A stretch of 64,000 nt of DNA from NCBI GenBank assembly GCA_002082585.1, contig CP020563.1, forward strand, positions 5,450,001 to 5,514,000, written 5' to 3'. The notes under the pieces are model-generated. The model did not search any database, was not told the DNA's origin, and saw only the letters and a program-made list of their open reading frames with translations. Position numbers and translations under genes: made by a program. This DNA is from Kitasatospora albolonga (GTDB taxonomy: Bacteria; Actinomycetota; Actinomycetes; Streptomycetales; Streptomycetaceae). This document shows, in pieces, positions 44,888-53,869 of the stretch (within the stretch, counting starts at the first letter, position 1; every line of letters begins with the position of its first letter).

Positions 44888-45226
44888 ATGAGTGCAGGAC
44901 GAAAGACGGCCGACGCCGTCGACTGGGACGACCTCAAGGGTGAATTCGACTTCTCCGCCGACGAGGCCCATGAGGTCGAGCGGCGCGCTGCCCTGTTGCT
45001 GTCCGAGGTGAGGGCCCACCGTCTCGCCGAGGTGCGCAAGCGCCAGCGGATGACGCAAGCGGCAGTGGCAAAGGTTCTCGGCGTCACCCAGGGGCGCGTG
45101 TCGGCCATAGAGAAGGGCGCGATCAACCGCTCCGAAGTCGAGACGCTTGCCGCGTATGTCGCTGCTCTGGGCGGACAGTTGAAACTTGTGGCCGACTTCG
45201 GTGATGAAACCCTCGTCCTGGGCTGA
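44888..45226 (+). CDS. HigA-like antitoxin with XRE helix-turn-helix
   Basis: 112 residues. The HTH is R-M-T-Q-A-A-V-A-K-V-L-G-V-T-Q-G-R-V-S-A-I-E at about 56-78. The N-terminal acidic region would bind the toxin. Ends with a beta-pair (L-K-L-V-A-D-F). It should repress the shared promoter through the palindrome upstream. Confidence 0.9.
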   Translation: MSAGRKTADAVDWDDLKGEFDFSADEAHEVERRAALLLSEVRAHRLAEVRKRQRMTQAAVAKVLGVTQGRVSAIEKGAINRSEVETLAAYVAALGGQLKLVADFGDETLVLG

Positions 45227-45351
45227 CCCGAACCGCCCCCTGCGCCCACCCCCCGCCGGCCCTCCGACAGGCGTCCCGTCCCCACCGGACCGATGATGGA
45301 AGGGCAGGCAGGGCAGGACGGGGGCCGTCGGAGGCTGGGCAGGGCCGGATC

Positions 45352-46620
45352 ATGGCCGTGTGGCATGTGCGGGATTTCGTACCCGAGGATCTCGAAGGCG
45401 TGGTGCGGCTCGACTCGGAGAGCCGTACCAGCGGGCAGCCCGCCGTCTTCCGGCTCTCCGAAGTCGTCGCCGCGCTCCAGGGGCGGAACCCCGGGGTCGT
45501 CGCCGTGGCCGACGGGCATCTCGTGGGGGCCGCCGTGGGGCGGGTCGACGGGGACCGGGCCTGGGTGCTGCGGGTCGCCCTGCATCCCGCCTGGCGCAAT
45601 CTCGGGCTCGGGACCGCGTTGCTCTCCGCGCTGGAGCAGCGGCTGCGGGCCGCCGGGGCGGTGCTCGTCGCGGCGGTGCTGCCGGAGGACGAGACGGGGG
45701 CCGCCGCGCTCGCCAACTCCGGGTTCCGCGGGCACCGCGGGCTGACCTACTACGAGAAGGCCCAGTCGGTGACCGCCGAGGGGTCCGCCGTGCTCGCCTC
45801 GCTCGGCGCGACCGTACCGCCCTCCGGGCTCTGGGACCGGCTCGCCGGGATGGCGGACGCGAAACAGCTCGTCGAGCGGCGGCTCGTCCTGCCGCTGGCC
45901 AACCCCGAGCTCGCCGACGAACACGGCGTCGAACCGCCGCAGGCCGTCGTCCTGTTCGGGCCGCCGGGCACCGGCAAGAGCACCTTCGCCCAGGCCGTCG
46001 CCTCCCGGCTCGGCTGGCCCTTCGTGGAGCTCTTCCCCTCCCGGCTCGCCCTGGAGGACGGGCTCGCCAACGGGCTCGGCCGCCGGTTCGAGGAGATCGC
46101 CCAACTCGATCACGTACTGGTCTTCATCGACGAGGTGGAGGAGGTCGCGGGGGCCCGCAACCTCGCCGATCCCGTCTCCGTGGGCGTCGTCAACGAACTG
46201 CTCAAGTCCATCGTCCGGTTCCGCGACCGCGACGGGCGGCTCCTCGTCTGCGCCACCAACACCGTCGCCGCCCTCGATCCGGCGTTCCTGCGCCACGGCC
46301 GCTTCGACTACGTCCTGCCCGTCGGCCCGCCCGACCACGAGGCCCGGGCCGCGCTCTGGGCCAGCTACCTCGCCCGGACCGGAGCCCGGGCCGACACCGC
46401 TCTGCTGGCCGACGCCAGCGAGGGGTTCACGCCCGCCGACATCAAACAGGCCGCCCGGACCGTCGCCCAGGCCGTCTTCGAGCGCACCCTCGACACCGGG
46501 ACCAGGGCCCAGCCCTCGACCGAGGAGTTCCTGCGCACCATCAGCCGCACCCGGCCCACCGTCACCACCGAGATGGCGTTGGAGTTCGCCGATCACACCA
46601 TCCGTTACGGGCGTACGTGA
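45352..46620 (+). CDS. GNAT acetyltransferase-AAA+ ATPase fusion
   Basis: 422 residues. The first ~140 residues are a GNAT domain: V-V-R-L-D-S, L-R-V-A-L-H-P-A-W-R-N-L-G-L-G-T-A-L-L (acetyl-CoA loop) and G-F-R-G-H-R-G-L-T-Y-Y-E. The rest is an AAA+ ATPase with Walker A G-P-P-G-T-G-K-S-T near 203, Walker B V-F-I-D-E-V-E-E near 260, sensor-1 C-A-T-N-T, and R-H-G-R-F-D in place of the arginine finger. Close to FtsH/CDC48-type ATPases in sequence, but without a protease. The fusion suggests ATP-driven remodelling coupled to acetylation. Target unknown. Confidence 0.88.
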   Translation: MAVWHVRDFVPEDLEGVVRLDSESRTSGQPAVFRLSEVVAALQGRNPGVVAVADGHLVGAAVGRVDGDRAWVLRVALHPAWRNLGLGTALLSALEQRLRAAGAVLVAAVLPEDETGAAALANSGFRGHRGLTYYEKAQSVTAEGSAVLASLGATVPPSGLWDRLAGMADAKQLVERRLVLPLANPELADEHGVEPPQAVVLFGPPGTGKSTFAQAVASRLGWPFVELFPSRLALEDGLANGLGRRFEEIAQLDHVLVFIDEVEEVAGARNLADPVSVGVVNELLKSIVRFRDRDGRLLVCATNTVAALDPAFLRHGRFDYVLPVGPPDHEARAALWASYLARTGARADTALLADASEGFTPADIKQAARTVAQAVFERTLDTGTRAQPSTEEFLRTISRTRPTVTTEMALEFADHTIRYGRT

Positions 46621-46804
46621 GGGACCAGAGGCCCGGGAGGGAGCGGCAGAACCGGGTCCCGCTCCTGTACAGGCCCTGTACTCCGGGAAGTCCACCACCC
46701 GGGAAGGGAGTCTCCGATGATGATCGGGGCGGATGCCTCGTCACCTGCGGGCCGGGCGGCGACCCGGACGCGCGGGTGTGCGGCGTACGGGGGACCATGG
46801 GGCC

Positions 46805-47332
46805 ATGAGTCCGCCCGACGCCGGTCCGCCGCGCCCGGCCCGTGACGACCGCCCGCCCTCCGGTATCGGCCGGTACATCAAGGTCTGGTTCCGGTTCGTG
46901 CCGCGTGAGGGCTGGCTGCCGTACGACACCGAGGGGCTGTGGGCGACCCGGCTGAGCGCCGACACCGCCCGGGTCGCCAACGTGCCGTTCCTCCAGGACG
47001 GGGTTGCCGAGGGCGAGACCGTACGGTTCACGACCGACGCGGACGGGGTGCACTGGGCCACCGGGCGGGTGGCGGCCTCGGGGAACTGCACCGTACGGGT
47101 GCTGCCCGTGCCCGACGGGCCGCTCGGGCGGGACGCCCACGCCGTGCACGAGCGGTTCGCCCCGTTCGGGCTGGGCGGCGAGGTGTTCAGCGCGGACTTC
47201 CCGCTGGTCGCGCTCACCGTGCCCGGCGGCGCGGACCTCGGGGCGATCAAGGCGCTGCTGATCCGGGGGGTGGCCGAGGGGTGGTGGCACTTCGAGGTCT
47301 CGTGCGTCACGGATGCCTGGCGGGTGGCGTAG
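46805..47332 (+). CDS. DUF4265-domain protein
   Basis: 175 residues, Pro-rich start. Blocks I-K-V-W-F-R-F-V-P-R-E-G-W, E-G-L-W-A-T-R-L, A-R-V-A-N-V-P-F-L-Q-D-G-V-A-E-G-E-T-V-R-F fit DUF4265, small proteins often found near toxin or immunity loci. No signal or membrane segment. Start ATG at 46805; the longer frame runs into non-conserved sequence. Confidence 0.75.
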   Translation: MSPPDAGPPRPARDDRPPSGIGRYIKVWFRFVPREGWLPYDTEGLWATRLSADTARVANVPFLQDGVAEGETVRFTTDADGVHWATGRVAASGNCTVRVLPVPDGPLGRDAHAVHERFAPFGLGGEVFSADFPLVALTVPGGADLGAIKALLIRGVAEGWWHFEVSCVTDAWRVA

Positions 47333-47384
47333 GGGCGGGACGGGGCGGGGTCCCGGGGGAACGGGCCCGGGTCGGCACACGCCT

Positions 47385-47515
47385 CGGTGTTCGGTCCACG
47401 CCCCGTGTTCGGTACGCCCCCGTGCTTGGTCCACGTGCCCGTGTTCGGTCCGTGCGCGTGCTTGGTCCACCCGCCCCTGTTCGGTCCACGCCCGTGCTCG
47501 GTCCACACCCCGTGT
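47385..47515. repeat. Degenerate tandem repeat, unit ~17-20 nt (gtgttcggtccacgccc)
   Basis: Seven to eight imperfect copies lie end to end in the short gap between the DUF4265 gene and the acetyltransferase gene. Variation is mostly gtgttcgg/gtgcttgg/gtgctcgg and in the C-run. A second small direct repeat (acggttacggggc, twice) overlaps the end of the next gene. Confidence 0.85.
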
Positions 47516-47544
47516 TCACGGTTACGGGGCGTTCGGCTTTACGG

Positions 47545-48213
47545 TTACGGGGCCGTCGGCCCTGTTCCCTCCCCGATCTCCCGGATCGCCCGGGCCGGAT
47601 TGCCCACCGCCACCACATTGGCCGGCAGGTCCTTCGTGACCACCGCCCCCGCGCCCACCACCGTGTTCTCCCCGATGGTCACCCCCGGGCAGACGATCAC
47701 CCCGCCGCCCAGCCACACGTTGTCCCCGATCGTGATCGGCTCCGCGGCCTCCCACTTGGCGCGGCGCGGCTCCGGGTCGATGGGGTGGGTCGGGGTGAGG
47801 AGCTGGACGTTCGGGCCGATCTGGACGTCGGCGCCGATCGTGATCCGGGCGACATCCAGGAACACCGCCCCGAAGTTCACGAACGTGCGCGGGCCCACCG
47901 TGATCCGGTGCCCGTAGTCCACCCGCAGCGGCGGGCGGATCTCGGTGCCCTCGCCCAGTTCGCCCAGCAGCTCCGCCAGCGCGGCGCGGCGGGCCTCGGG
48001 GTCGGCGGCCGACGTGGCGTTGAAGCGTTCGCTGAGGAGCGCCGAGCGCAGTGCGTCGGCCGCGATCTCCGGGTCGTCGGCGAGGTAGAGGTCGCCCGCG
48101 AGCATGGCCTCCCGCTGGCTGCGCGGCGCCTTCTTCCCGGCGGCTTCGGCGGCTTCGGGGGCGTCGGCGGAGTCAGGGGAGCCGGGGGAGCCGGGGGTGT
48201 GCTGGCTGGTCAC
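47545..48213 (-). CDS. Maltose/galactoside O-acetyltransferase-like (left-handed beta-helix)
   Basis: 222 residues from GTG with AAGGAGA. After a Ser/Pro/Ala-rich extension comes the Mac domain (R-E-A-M-L-A-G-D-L-Y), then hexapeptide repeats: I-T-V-G-P-R-T-F-V-N-F-G-A-V-F-L-D, I-T-I-G-A-D-V-Q-I-G-P-N-V and W-L-G-G-G-V-I-V-C-P-G-V. The active-site His lies in L-L-T-P-T-H-P. Such enzymes acetylate sugars with acetyl-CoA. Confidence 0.9.
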   Translation of the reverse strand: MTSQHTPGSPGSPDSADAPEAAEAAGKKAPRSQREAMLAGDLYLADDPEIAADALRSALLSERFNATSAADPEARRAALAELLGELGEGTEIRPPLRVDYGHRITVGPRTFVNFGAVFLDVARITIGADVQIGPNVQLLTPTHPIDPEPRRAKWEAAEPITIGDNVWLGGGVIVCPGVTIGENTVVGAGAVVTKDLPANVVAVGNPARAIREIGEGTGPTAP

Positions 48214-48228
48214 GAGGTCGTTGTCTCC

Positions 48229-49467
48229 TTACGCATCCTTCGCATCCCTCGTACGGGATGATCCGTCCCCGTGCAGTCTGCCCGCCGGGTCCGCCCCGCG
48301 TCCCGGAGGTCCCCCCGCCCGCAGCCCCGGCGCCAGGGCCAGGGTCACCGCCAGCGAGAGCGCCGCGACCGCCGCCATCCCGGTCCCGGGCGAGGTCAGC
48401 TGGGCGGCGGTACCCGCGACGGCCGCGCCCACGCCCTGCATCGCGAGCATCCCCGAGGAGCTCAGCCCCAGCGCGTGACCGCTCAGCTCCGGCGGGGTGA
48501 GGGCCATCAGCCGTTCCTGGAGCAGCAGGCTCGCGCCGAAACCGGTGCTCGCCAGGACCACCGCCACCACCGCCACCGGCAGCCCCGGCTCCAGCGCGAA
48601 CAGCAGGTACGGGGCGGCCAGCAGCAGCCGCAGCGGGCTGCCGAGCCGGGCGCGCCACCGCCCCGGGACGAACCGGCCGACCACCGTGTCCCCGGCCAGC
48701 ATCCCCACCGCCCCGCAGGCGAAGAGGAGCCCGGCGTGCCCGGGCGCGTAGGCGATGTACAGCGACTCGCACCCCACCACCAGCCCGTTGGGCACCCACA
48801 GGGCGAGGTACACCGAGCGGCGGGGGGCCGACGACCAGAGCCGGGCATTCGTCCGCCAGGTCTCCCGGACCGAGGCCCGCCCGGTGGCGCGGGGCGGCCG
48901 GGCGGCGAGCCCGAACCGGGCGAGGGCGGCGGCGACCACGTACAGCGCCGCCCCCACCAGCAGCGTGCCGCGCGCCGAGAGCGCGGTCACCAGCACCCCG
49001 CCCACCGCGAACCCGGCGATCTGCAGGGTGCCCACCGACATGTTGAGCACCGAGCGGCCGAGCAGGAAGCCCCGCTGCGGCAGGATCTCGTCGAGCAGCC
49101 CGTACCGCACTCCGCCGCCCACCGAGGAGGCCACCCCGAGGGCCAGGAGCACGGCGAACGCGGCCCACAGGGGCAGCCCGGGGAGCGCCTGTACGCCGGT
49201 GCCGAGCGCGAACAGCAGCGCCAGGCCGGTCAGCGCACCGCGCGGCGGCAGCCGGTCCGCCGCCGACAGCAGGGTCAGCGCCCCGGCGACCTGCGCCAGG
49301 GACGGGCCGAACATGGCCAGCGCCGACAGCAGCGGCGAGCCCGTGGAGGCGTACACGAGGGTGCCGAGGGCGAGCCCGCTCGTCGTCTGCGCCGCCACCT
49401 GCACGGAGACGGCCGTGAAGAGCGGGAGGAACTCCGGGGTGCGGAAGAGGTCGCGGTAGGTGCGCAT
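48229..49467 (-). CDS. MFS transporter
   Basis: 412 residues, about 11-12 helices, with Gly/Ala/Leu-rich segments and a short charged loop between helices 6 and 7. The start is R-T-Y-R-D-L-F-R-T-P-E-F, typical of small-molecule exporters in this group. It lies 15 nt upstream of the acetyltransferase gene, so the two may be one operon. Divergent from an ArsR-like regulator, 113 nt away, which probably controls it. Confidence 0.88.
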   Translation of the reverse strand: MRTYRDLFRTPEFLPLFTAVSVQVAAQTTSGLALGTLVYASTGSPLLSALAMFGPSLAQVAGALTLLSAADRLPPRGALTGLALLFALGTGVQALPGLPLWAAFAVLLALGVASSVGGGVRYGLLDEILPQRGFLLGRSVLNMSVGTLQIAGFAVGGVLVTALSARGTLLVGAALYVVAAALARFGLAARPPRATGRASVRETWRTNARLWSSAPRRSVYLALWVPNGLVVGCESLYIAYAPGHAGLLFACGAVGMLAGDTVVGRFVPGRWRARLGSPLRLLLAAPYLLFALEPGLPVAVVAVVLASTGFGASLLLQERLMALTPPELSGHALGLSSSGMLAMQGVGAAVAGTAAQLTSPGTGMAAVAALSLAVTLALAPGLRAGGPPGRGADPAGRLHGDGSSRTRDAKDA

Positions 49468-49580
49468 CAGGCGAGTGTGCGAGGGCGGTCCACGGGCCCG
49501 TTACTCTTTCGCGGGGCGGCGAAACGTCACCGTCCACACCGGAAACCGTTCTGCGGAAACGGAGTTGGCGGGAGCGGCCC

Positions 49581-50588
49581 ATGGGCTGGTGGCAGATCAG
49601 CGCCGACACCCTCGCGAACAGCCGCTTCACCGTCTCCCCGCTGGCCGAGACCGTGGCGAGCCTGTGCACCCTGGAGCGCGCCGCCGCCGCGCAGCCGCGT
49701 GAGCGCGCCTGGCTGGAGCGGTGGCTGCCCGCCTACCGGCGGCTCAAGGCCGACGACCCCCTCGCCGCCTGGATCATCCGCGCCGCCCTCACTCCCCGCT
49801 GGATCGCCGACTTCCTCACCCCCGTCCCCGTGCCCCCGCCCGCCGGGCGGCAACCGGACACCTTCGCGCAGGAGTTGGCGCGGGTCCGGGCGACACCGCC
49901 GGACACGGTCCGCGCCGATCTCGCCGTGGCCCTGCGCGGACCGCTGCCCGCCGCGCTGGACCGGGACGACCTGGCGCGGCGGAGCGCCGATGTCCTGGAG
50001 TGGGTGTGGACGCGGGCCGTCGAGCCGGAGTGGGCCGCCCGGCGGCGGGTCCTGGAGGCCGATGTGATCGCCCGGGCCGCCGAGTTGAGCCGGGGCGGCT
50101 GGGCCGGGGCGCTCGACGGGATGCGGCCGGGGATGCGATGGCTGGGGGAGAGTCGGCTCCAGATCAACACGTACGACAACCCGCCGCGTGAACTGAAGGA
50201 CGCCCAGCTGGTGTTCACCCCCGTCACCGCCGAAGTGGGCTGGGTCTGCTGGGACATCCCGCACCGGTACGGGGTGGTGTACCCGTGCTCGGGTGCGCTT
50301 GCCGAACCCGGGCGTGCCCCCGTACCGCAGGCGCTCGGCGCGCTGATCGGCCCGGCACGGGCGGGAGTTCTGGTTCTGCTGGCCTCGCCGCTGAGCACCA
50401 CCCGGCTCACCGCGCTGACCGGGCAGGGGCTGGGGTCGGTCGGCCGTCATCTGCGGGTCCTGCTGGACGCGGGGCTGGTGTGCCGCCGCCGGGACGGGCG
50501 GTCCGTGCTCTATTTCCGGACGGCGGCGGGGGACGGACTGGTGCGTGCCGCGGCTGCGGGCGATGGGCTGGTGCGCGCCTCAGGCTGA
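49581..50588 (+). CDS. ArsR-like transcriptional regulator with DUF5937-type N-terminal domain
   Basis: 335 residues. The first ~230 form an uncharacterised helical domain (F-T-V-S-P-L-A-E-T-V-A-S-L). A winged helix-turn-helix follows at about 255-315 (A-R-A-G-V-L-V-L-L, T-T-R-L-T-A-L-T-G, G-R-H-L-R-V-L-L-D-A-G-L-V, D-G-R-S-V-L-Y-F-R). The C-terminus repeats A-A-G-D-G-L-V-R-A twice, a recent in-frame duplication. Divergent orientation suggests it regulates the MFS gene. Confidence 0.85.
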   Translation: MGWWQISADTLANSRFTVSPLAETVASLCTLERAAAAQPRERAWLERWLPAYRRLKADDPLAAWIIRAALTPRWIADFLTPVPVPPPAGRQPDTFAQELARVRATPPDTVRADLAVALRGPLPAALDRDDLARRSADVLEWVWTRAVEPEWAARRRVLEADVIARAAELSRGGWAGALDGMRPGMRWLGESRLQINTYDNPPRELKDAQLVFTPVTAEVGWVCWDIPHRYGVVYPCSGALAEPGRAPVPQALGALIGPARAGVLVLLASPLSTTRLTALTGQGLGSVGRHLRVLLDAGLVCRRRDGRSVLYFRTAAGDGLVRAAAAGDGLVRASG

Positions 50589-50672
50589 ACGCGCCCCGCG
50601 CGCGCCCCCGTTCGCAGCTGGGAGAACACCGGTGGGCGGTGCGGTCCGCATGGGTCGTGCGCATGGATGAGT

Positions 50673-50687
50673 GGTGACATCGGTGAC
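50673..50687 (+). promoter_or_regulatory. Direct repeat upstream of the lanthipeptide synthetase gene (candidate activator site)
   Basis: GGTGAC occurs twice, 9 nt apart start to start, at 50673 and 50682, about 70 nt before the amfT start. One helical turn spacing fits a dimeric activator such as AmfR/RamR, but this is inference. Confidence 0.3.
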
Positions 50688-50753
50688 TGTTGGCCGTGCT
50701 CATCGTTATGACAATTTCTCTCTCGCCACGAAACGTCGAGCGGGGGGAATGCC

Positions 50754-53501
50754 GTGAATCCGGAGTACGCCGCGTACTGCCAGGCGGACCGCCGCTTCTA
50801 CGACGCACCCCACCGTTCCCTCGAAGCGGGCGCCGAGGAGCGGACGTTCTACGCCTCGGTCCGGCGCGCGGCCCCCCAGGGGTGGACCCGCTCCCGGCGC
50901 GGTGACTGGCTCTCCTACAGCCCGGACGGGCTGCGGCTGCCGGCCCAGGGCTGGAAGATCCACATATCGGCCGCCGCCGACAACGCCGCATCGGTCCTCG
51001 AACGGGTGCTGGAGCACTGTCTGTCGCACCGGCTGCCCTTCAAGTGCGTACCGTCCCCGGGCCTGTTGAACCTGCGGAACTCCAAGTACGCGGACCGGGC
51101 GGGGAGCGGCAAGTTCATCACCGTGTATCCGCACTCCGAGGACACGTTCCCCGAGGTATGCGGCGCCCTGATGGAGCTGCTGGACGGCGAGCACGGCCCG
51201 TACATCCTCAGCGATCTGCGGTGCGGGAACGGACCGGTGCACACGCGGTACGGGGCGTTCGCCGCGCGCTTCTGCACCGGCCCCGACGGGCGGCCCGTGC
51301 CCGCCGTCGCCGATCCGCAGGGCCGTCTGGTCCCCGACGACCGGGGTCCGGCCTTCCGGGTGCCCGCCTGGGTGACCCCGCCGGACTTCCTGCGCCCGCA
51401 CCTCGAGGCCCGTGCCGCCGTGGGCCTCGGCGACCTGCCGTACACCGTCGAGAAGGCGCTCCACTTCTCCAACGGGGGCGGCGTCTACCTCGGCCGGGAT
51501 GCCCGCACCGGGGAGCAGGTCGTCCTCAAGGAGGCCCGCCCGTACGCCGGGCTCGCCGCCGACGGGGCCGATGCAGTGGCCCGGTTGGGGCGCGAGCGGA
51601 CCGCGCTGGAGCGACTGGCCGGACTGGAGTGCGTACCGGCCGTGCACGACGCGTTCGAGGTCGGCGGCCACCACTTCCTGGTCCTCCAGTATCTGCCGGG
51701 CGCCACCCTCAACACCGTCTTCGCCCGCCGCTTCCCGCTCGCCCGGCAGAACCCGGCCCCCGGACTGCTCGCCGAACACGCGGCGTGGGCAGAGGAGTTG
51801 TACGGGAAGGTCGAGCGCGCCGTCGAGGCCGTACACGCCCGGGGCATCGTCATCAGCGACCTGCACATGAGCAACGTCATGGTCGACGAGGAGTCCGGCC
51901 GGATCGCCCTGCTCGACTTCGAGGCCGCCTCCCCGGCCGCCGACCGGCGCCGCCAGATCGTCGCCAACCCGGCCTTCGTCGCCCCGCCCGACCGGCGCGG
52001 CACCGACATCGACCGGTACGCGCTGGCCTGTCTGCGGCTCGCGCTGTACCTGCCGCTCACCACCCTCTTCGGCATCGACCGCACCAAGGCGGCCGGGCTC
52101 GCCCGCGAGATCGCACGCGTCTTCCCGGTCACCGAGGAGAGCCTGCGGCCCGCGGTGGAGGAGATCCAGCGGGGTACGGGAATGAGCACGGGGACGAGCG
52201 TGGCCACGGGGGCGGCGGCGAGTACGGGGGCGCGTACGGCCACGGTGTCGGAGGTGGGTACGAGGGTGCGTACGGGCGCGGGGTCGGAGGCGGGTGCGGG
52301 CGCGGGGGCCGCTGGACCGATTCCGGCCGCTCCCGGTGACTGGCCGGCCGCCCGTGACTCCATGGCCCGCGCCATCGCCGCCTCCTGCACTCCCGACCGC
52401 GACGACCGATGTTTTCCCGGCGACATCGCCCAGTTCGCCACGGCGACCGGCGGCCAGTCCTTCGCGTACGGCGCGGCCGGAGTCCTCTACGCCCTCCACG
52501 AGACCGGCGCCGCGCGGTGCGAGCCGGGCGAGGAATGGCTGCTGCGGCAGGCCAAGGACCCGGCCTCCGGCTCCCCGCTCGGCTTCTACGACGGGCTCAC
52601 CGGCATCGCCTGGACACTGAACCGGATCGGCCGCACGGCGGAGGCCGCCGATCTCCTCCGGATCGTCCTGGACCAGCCGCTGGAGGGCCTGACGCCCGGA
52701 CTGCACAGCGGTTACGCCGGTATCGGCCTCGCCCTCGACGACCTGGCCCGCACCGCCCCCGCCGACGGGGCCCCGGCGCTCGCCGCGGCCGCCGGACGCT
52801 GCACCGCCCTCGCCGTACGCGCCCTGGTGGATGGCCCGCCGTCCCCGCGCACCGGCCTCCTGCACGGCGCGACCGGAGTGGCCCTGCTGCTCATCCGCCG
52901 GTACGGCACCACCGGGGACACCGCCCTGCTCGACCTGGCCGCCGCCGCCCTGCGCCGCGACCTGGACCGGTGCCGGGCCGGGGACGACGGGGAACTCCTC
53001 GTTGTCGAGGGCAAGCGGCTGATGCCCTACCTCGGAGCGGGCAGCGCCGGGATCGCGGCCGTCATCGACGCCTACCTGGCCCACCGCCCCGACGACGCGG
53101 AGCTGGCGACCAAGGGGCGCGCCCTGCTCCCGGCCGCGCTCTCCGCCTTCTACGTCCAGCCCGGGCTGCTGCGCGGCTCGGCCGGACTCCTCCTGCACCT
53201 GGCGGCCACGCCCCTGTGCGACGAGGAGACCCGGCAGCGGGCGATCCGCCTCCACACCGGTCTGCTGGCCGGTCACGCGCTCGCGTACGAAGGTGGACTG
53301 GCCTTCCCCGGCGAGCAGTTGATGCGGCTGTCGATGGACCTGGCCACCGGGACCGCCGGCTGCCTGCTCGCCCTGGGCAGTGCGCTGGGCGCCCCGCCGG
53401 GGCCGCCCGCCACGCTTCCCTTCCTCTCCGCTGCCGCTCCCCGCGCGGCGCACCCCGGCCGCGCGAGCGGCCCCACGGACCGGCTCCTTCAGGGGTCGTA
53501 G
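50754..53501 (+). CDS. amfT: AmfT/RamC-type class III lanthipeptide synthetase
   Basis: 915 residues from GTG. Three domains in order: a lyase-like N-terminus (~1-225), a kinase domain with Lys259 (V-V-L-K-E), Asp369 (S-D-L-H-M-S-N-V) and Asp388 (L-L-D-F-E), and a LanC-like cyclase (~545-890) with its G-x-x-G repeats but without the Cys-Cys-His zinc ligands of class IV. So it is class III: it phosphorylates Ser/Thr, eliminates phosphate and forms (methyl)lanthionine or labionin bridges in the precursor encoded next. A Gly/Thr/Ala-rich linker at ~475-522 is low complexity. Confidence 0.96.
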   Translation: MNPEYAAYCQADRRFYDAPHRSLEAGAEERTFYASVRRAAPQGWTRSRRGDWLSYSPDGLRLPAQGWKIHISAAADNAASVLERVLEHCLSHRLPFKCVPSPGLLNLRNSKYADRAGSGKFITVYPHSEDTFPEVCGALMELLDGEHGPYILSDLRCGNGPVHTRYGAFAARFCTGPDGRPVPAVADPQGRLVPDDRGPAFRVPAWVTPPDFLRPHLEARAAVGLGDLPYTVEKALHFSNGGGVYLGRDARTGEQVVLKEARPYAGLAADGADAVARLGRERTALERLAGLECVPAVHDAFEVGGHHFLVLQYLPGATLNTVFARRFPLARQNPAPGLLAEHAAWAEELYGKVERAVEAVHARGIVISDLHMSNVMVDEESGRIALLDFEAASPAADRRRQIVANPAFVAPPDRRGTDIDRYALACLRLALYLPLTTLFGIDRTKAAGLAREIARVFPVTEESLRPAVEEIQRGTGMSTGTSVATGAAASTGARTATVSEVGTRVRTGAGSEAGAGAGAAGPIPAAPGDWPAARDSMARAIAASCTPDRDDRCFPGDIAQFATATGGQSFAYGAAGVLYALHETGAARCEPGEEWLLRQAKDPASGSPLGFYDGLTGIAWTLNRIGRTAEAADLLRIVLDQPLEGLTPGLHSGYAGIGLALDDLARTAPADGAPALAAAAGRCTALAVRALVDGPPSPRTGLLHGATGVALLLIRRYGTTGDTALLDLAAAALRRDLDRCRAGDDGELLVVEGKRLMPYLGAGSAGIAAVIDAYLAHRPDDAELATKGRALLPAALSAFYVQPGLLRGSAGLLLHLAATPLCDEETRQRAIRLHTGLLAGHALAYEGGLAFPGEQLMRLSMDLATGTAGCLLALGSALGAPPGPPATLPFLSAAAPRAAHPGRASGPTDRLLQGS

Positions 53502-53570
53502 CAACACCACCGCTCAACACCCAGCCGGAGCAACGGGTTCCGGTTACCGTCCCAGAAAGGAAACACCATC

Positions 53571-53702
53571 ATGGCGCTTCTGGACCTTCAGGCGATGGAG
53601 ACCCAGGCGGAGGAGTCCTTCGGCGAGCTCGCCACGGGCAGCCAGGTCTCGCTGCTGGTCTGCGAGTACAGCTCGCTGAGCGTGGTCCTCTGCACCCCGT
53701 GA
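53571..53702 (+). CDS. amfS: AmfS/RamS lanthipeptide precursor
   Basis: 43 residues; AAAGGA lies 10 nt before the ATG. The leader carries L-L-D-L-Q, the conserved recognition motif of class III leaders. From Thr22 onward is the core, with two Ser-x2-Ser-x3-Cys motifs: Ser24/Ser27/Cys31 and Ser34/Ser37/Cys41. Each can give one ring. As I recall S. griseus AmfS, the core is identical and the leader differs in a few positions. The product is a surfactant peptide that lets aerial hyphae leave the surface. Only 43 codons, so easily missed. Confidence 0.97.
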   Translation: MALLDLQAMETQAEESFGELATGSQVSLLVCEYSSLSVVLCTP

Positions 53703-53718
53703 CGCCCCGCCGCCCGCT

Positions 53719-53740
53719 CCGCCGGTGATCCCACCGGCGG
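53719..53740 (+). terminator. Hairpin between amfS and amfB
   Basis: CCGCCGGTG and CACCGGCGG form a perfect 9-bp stem with a 4-nt loop, 16 nt after the amfS stop. Likely a partial terminator or stabiliser that raises precursor mRNA over exporter mRNA. Confidence 0.7.
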
Positions 53741-53869
53741 GCCGGGCGGCCCGCCCGCCGGTCCCGAGCGGTTCGTCCGCCCGGGACCGGCGGCATGCGT
53801 CCGTACGTCCGTACATACCGATCGATACAGGTCGGGAAAGACCGATACGGGTCCGGAAAGGAAGACCAC

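Noticed and set aside
50706..53510. 934-aa minus-strand frame
   Set aside because: Antisense of amfT, with no recognisable domain; it follows third-position GC bias.
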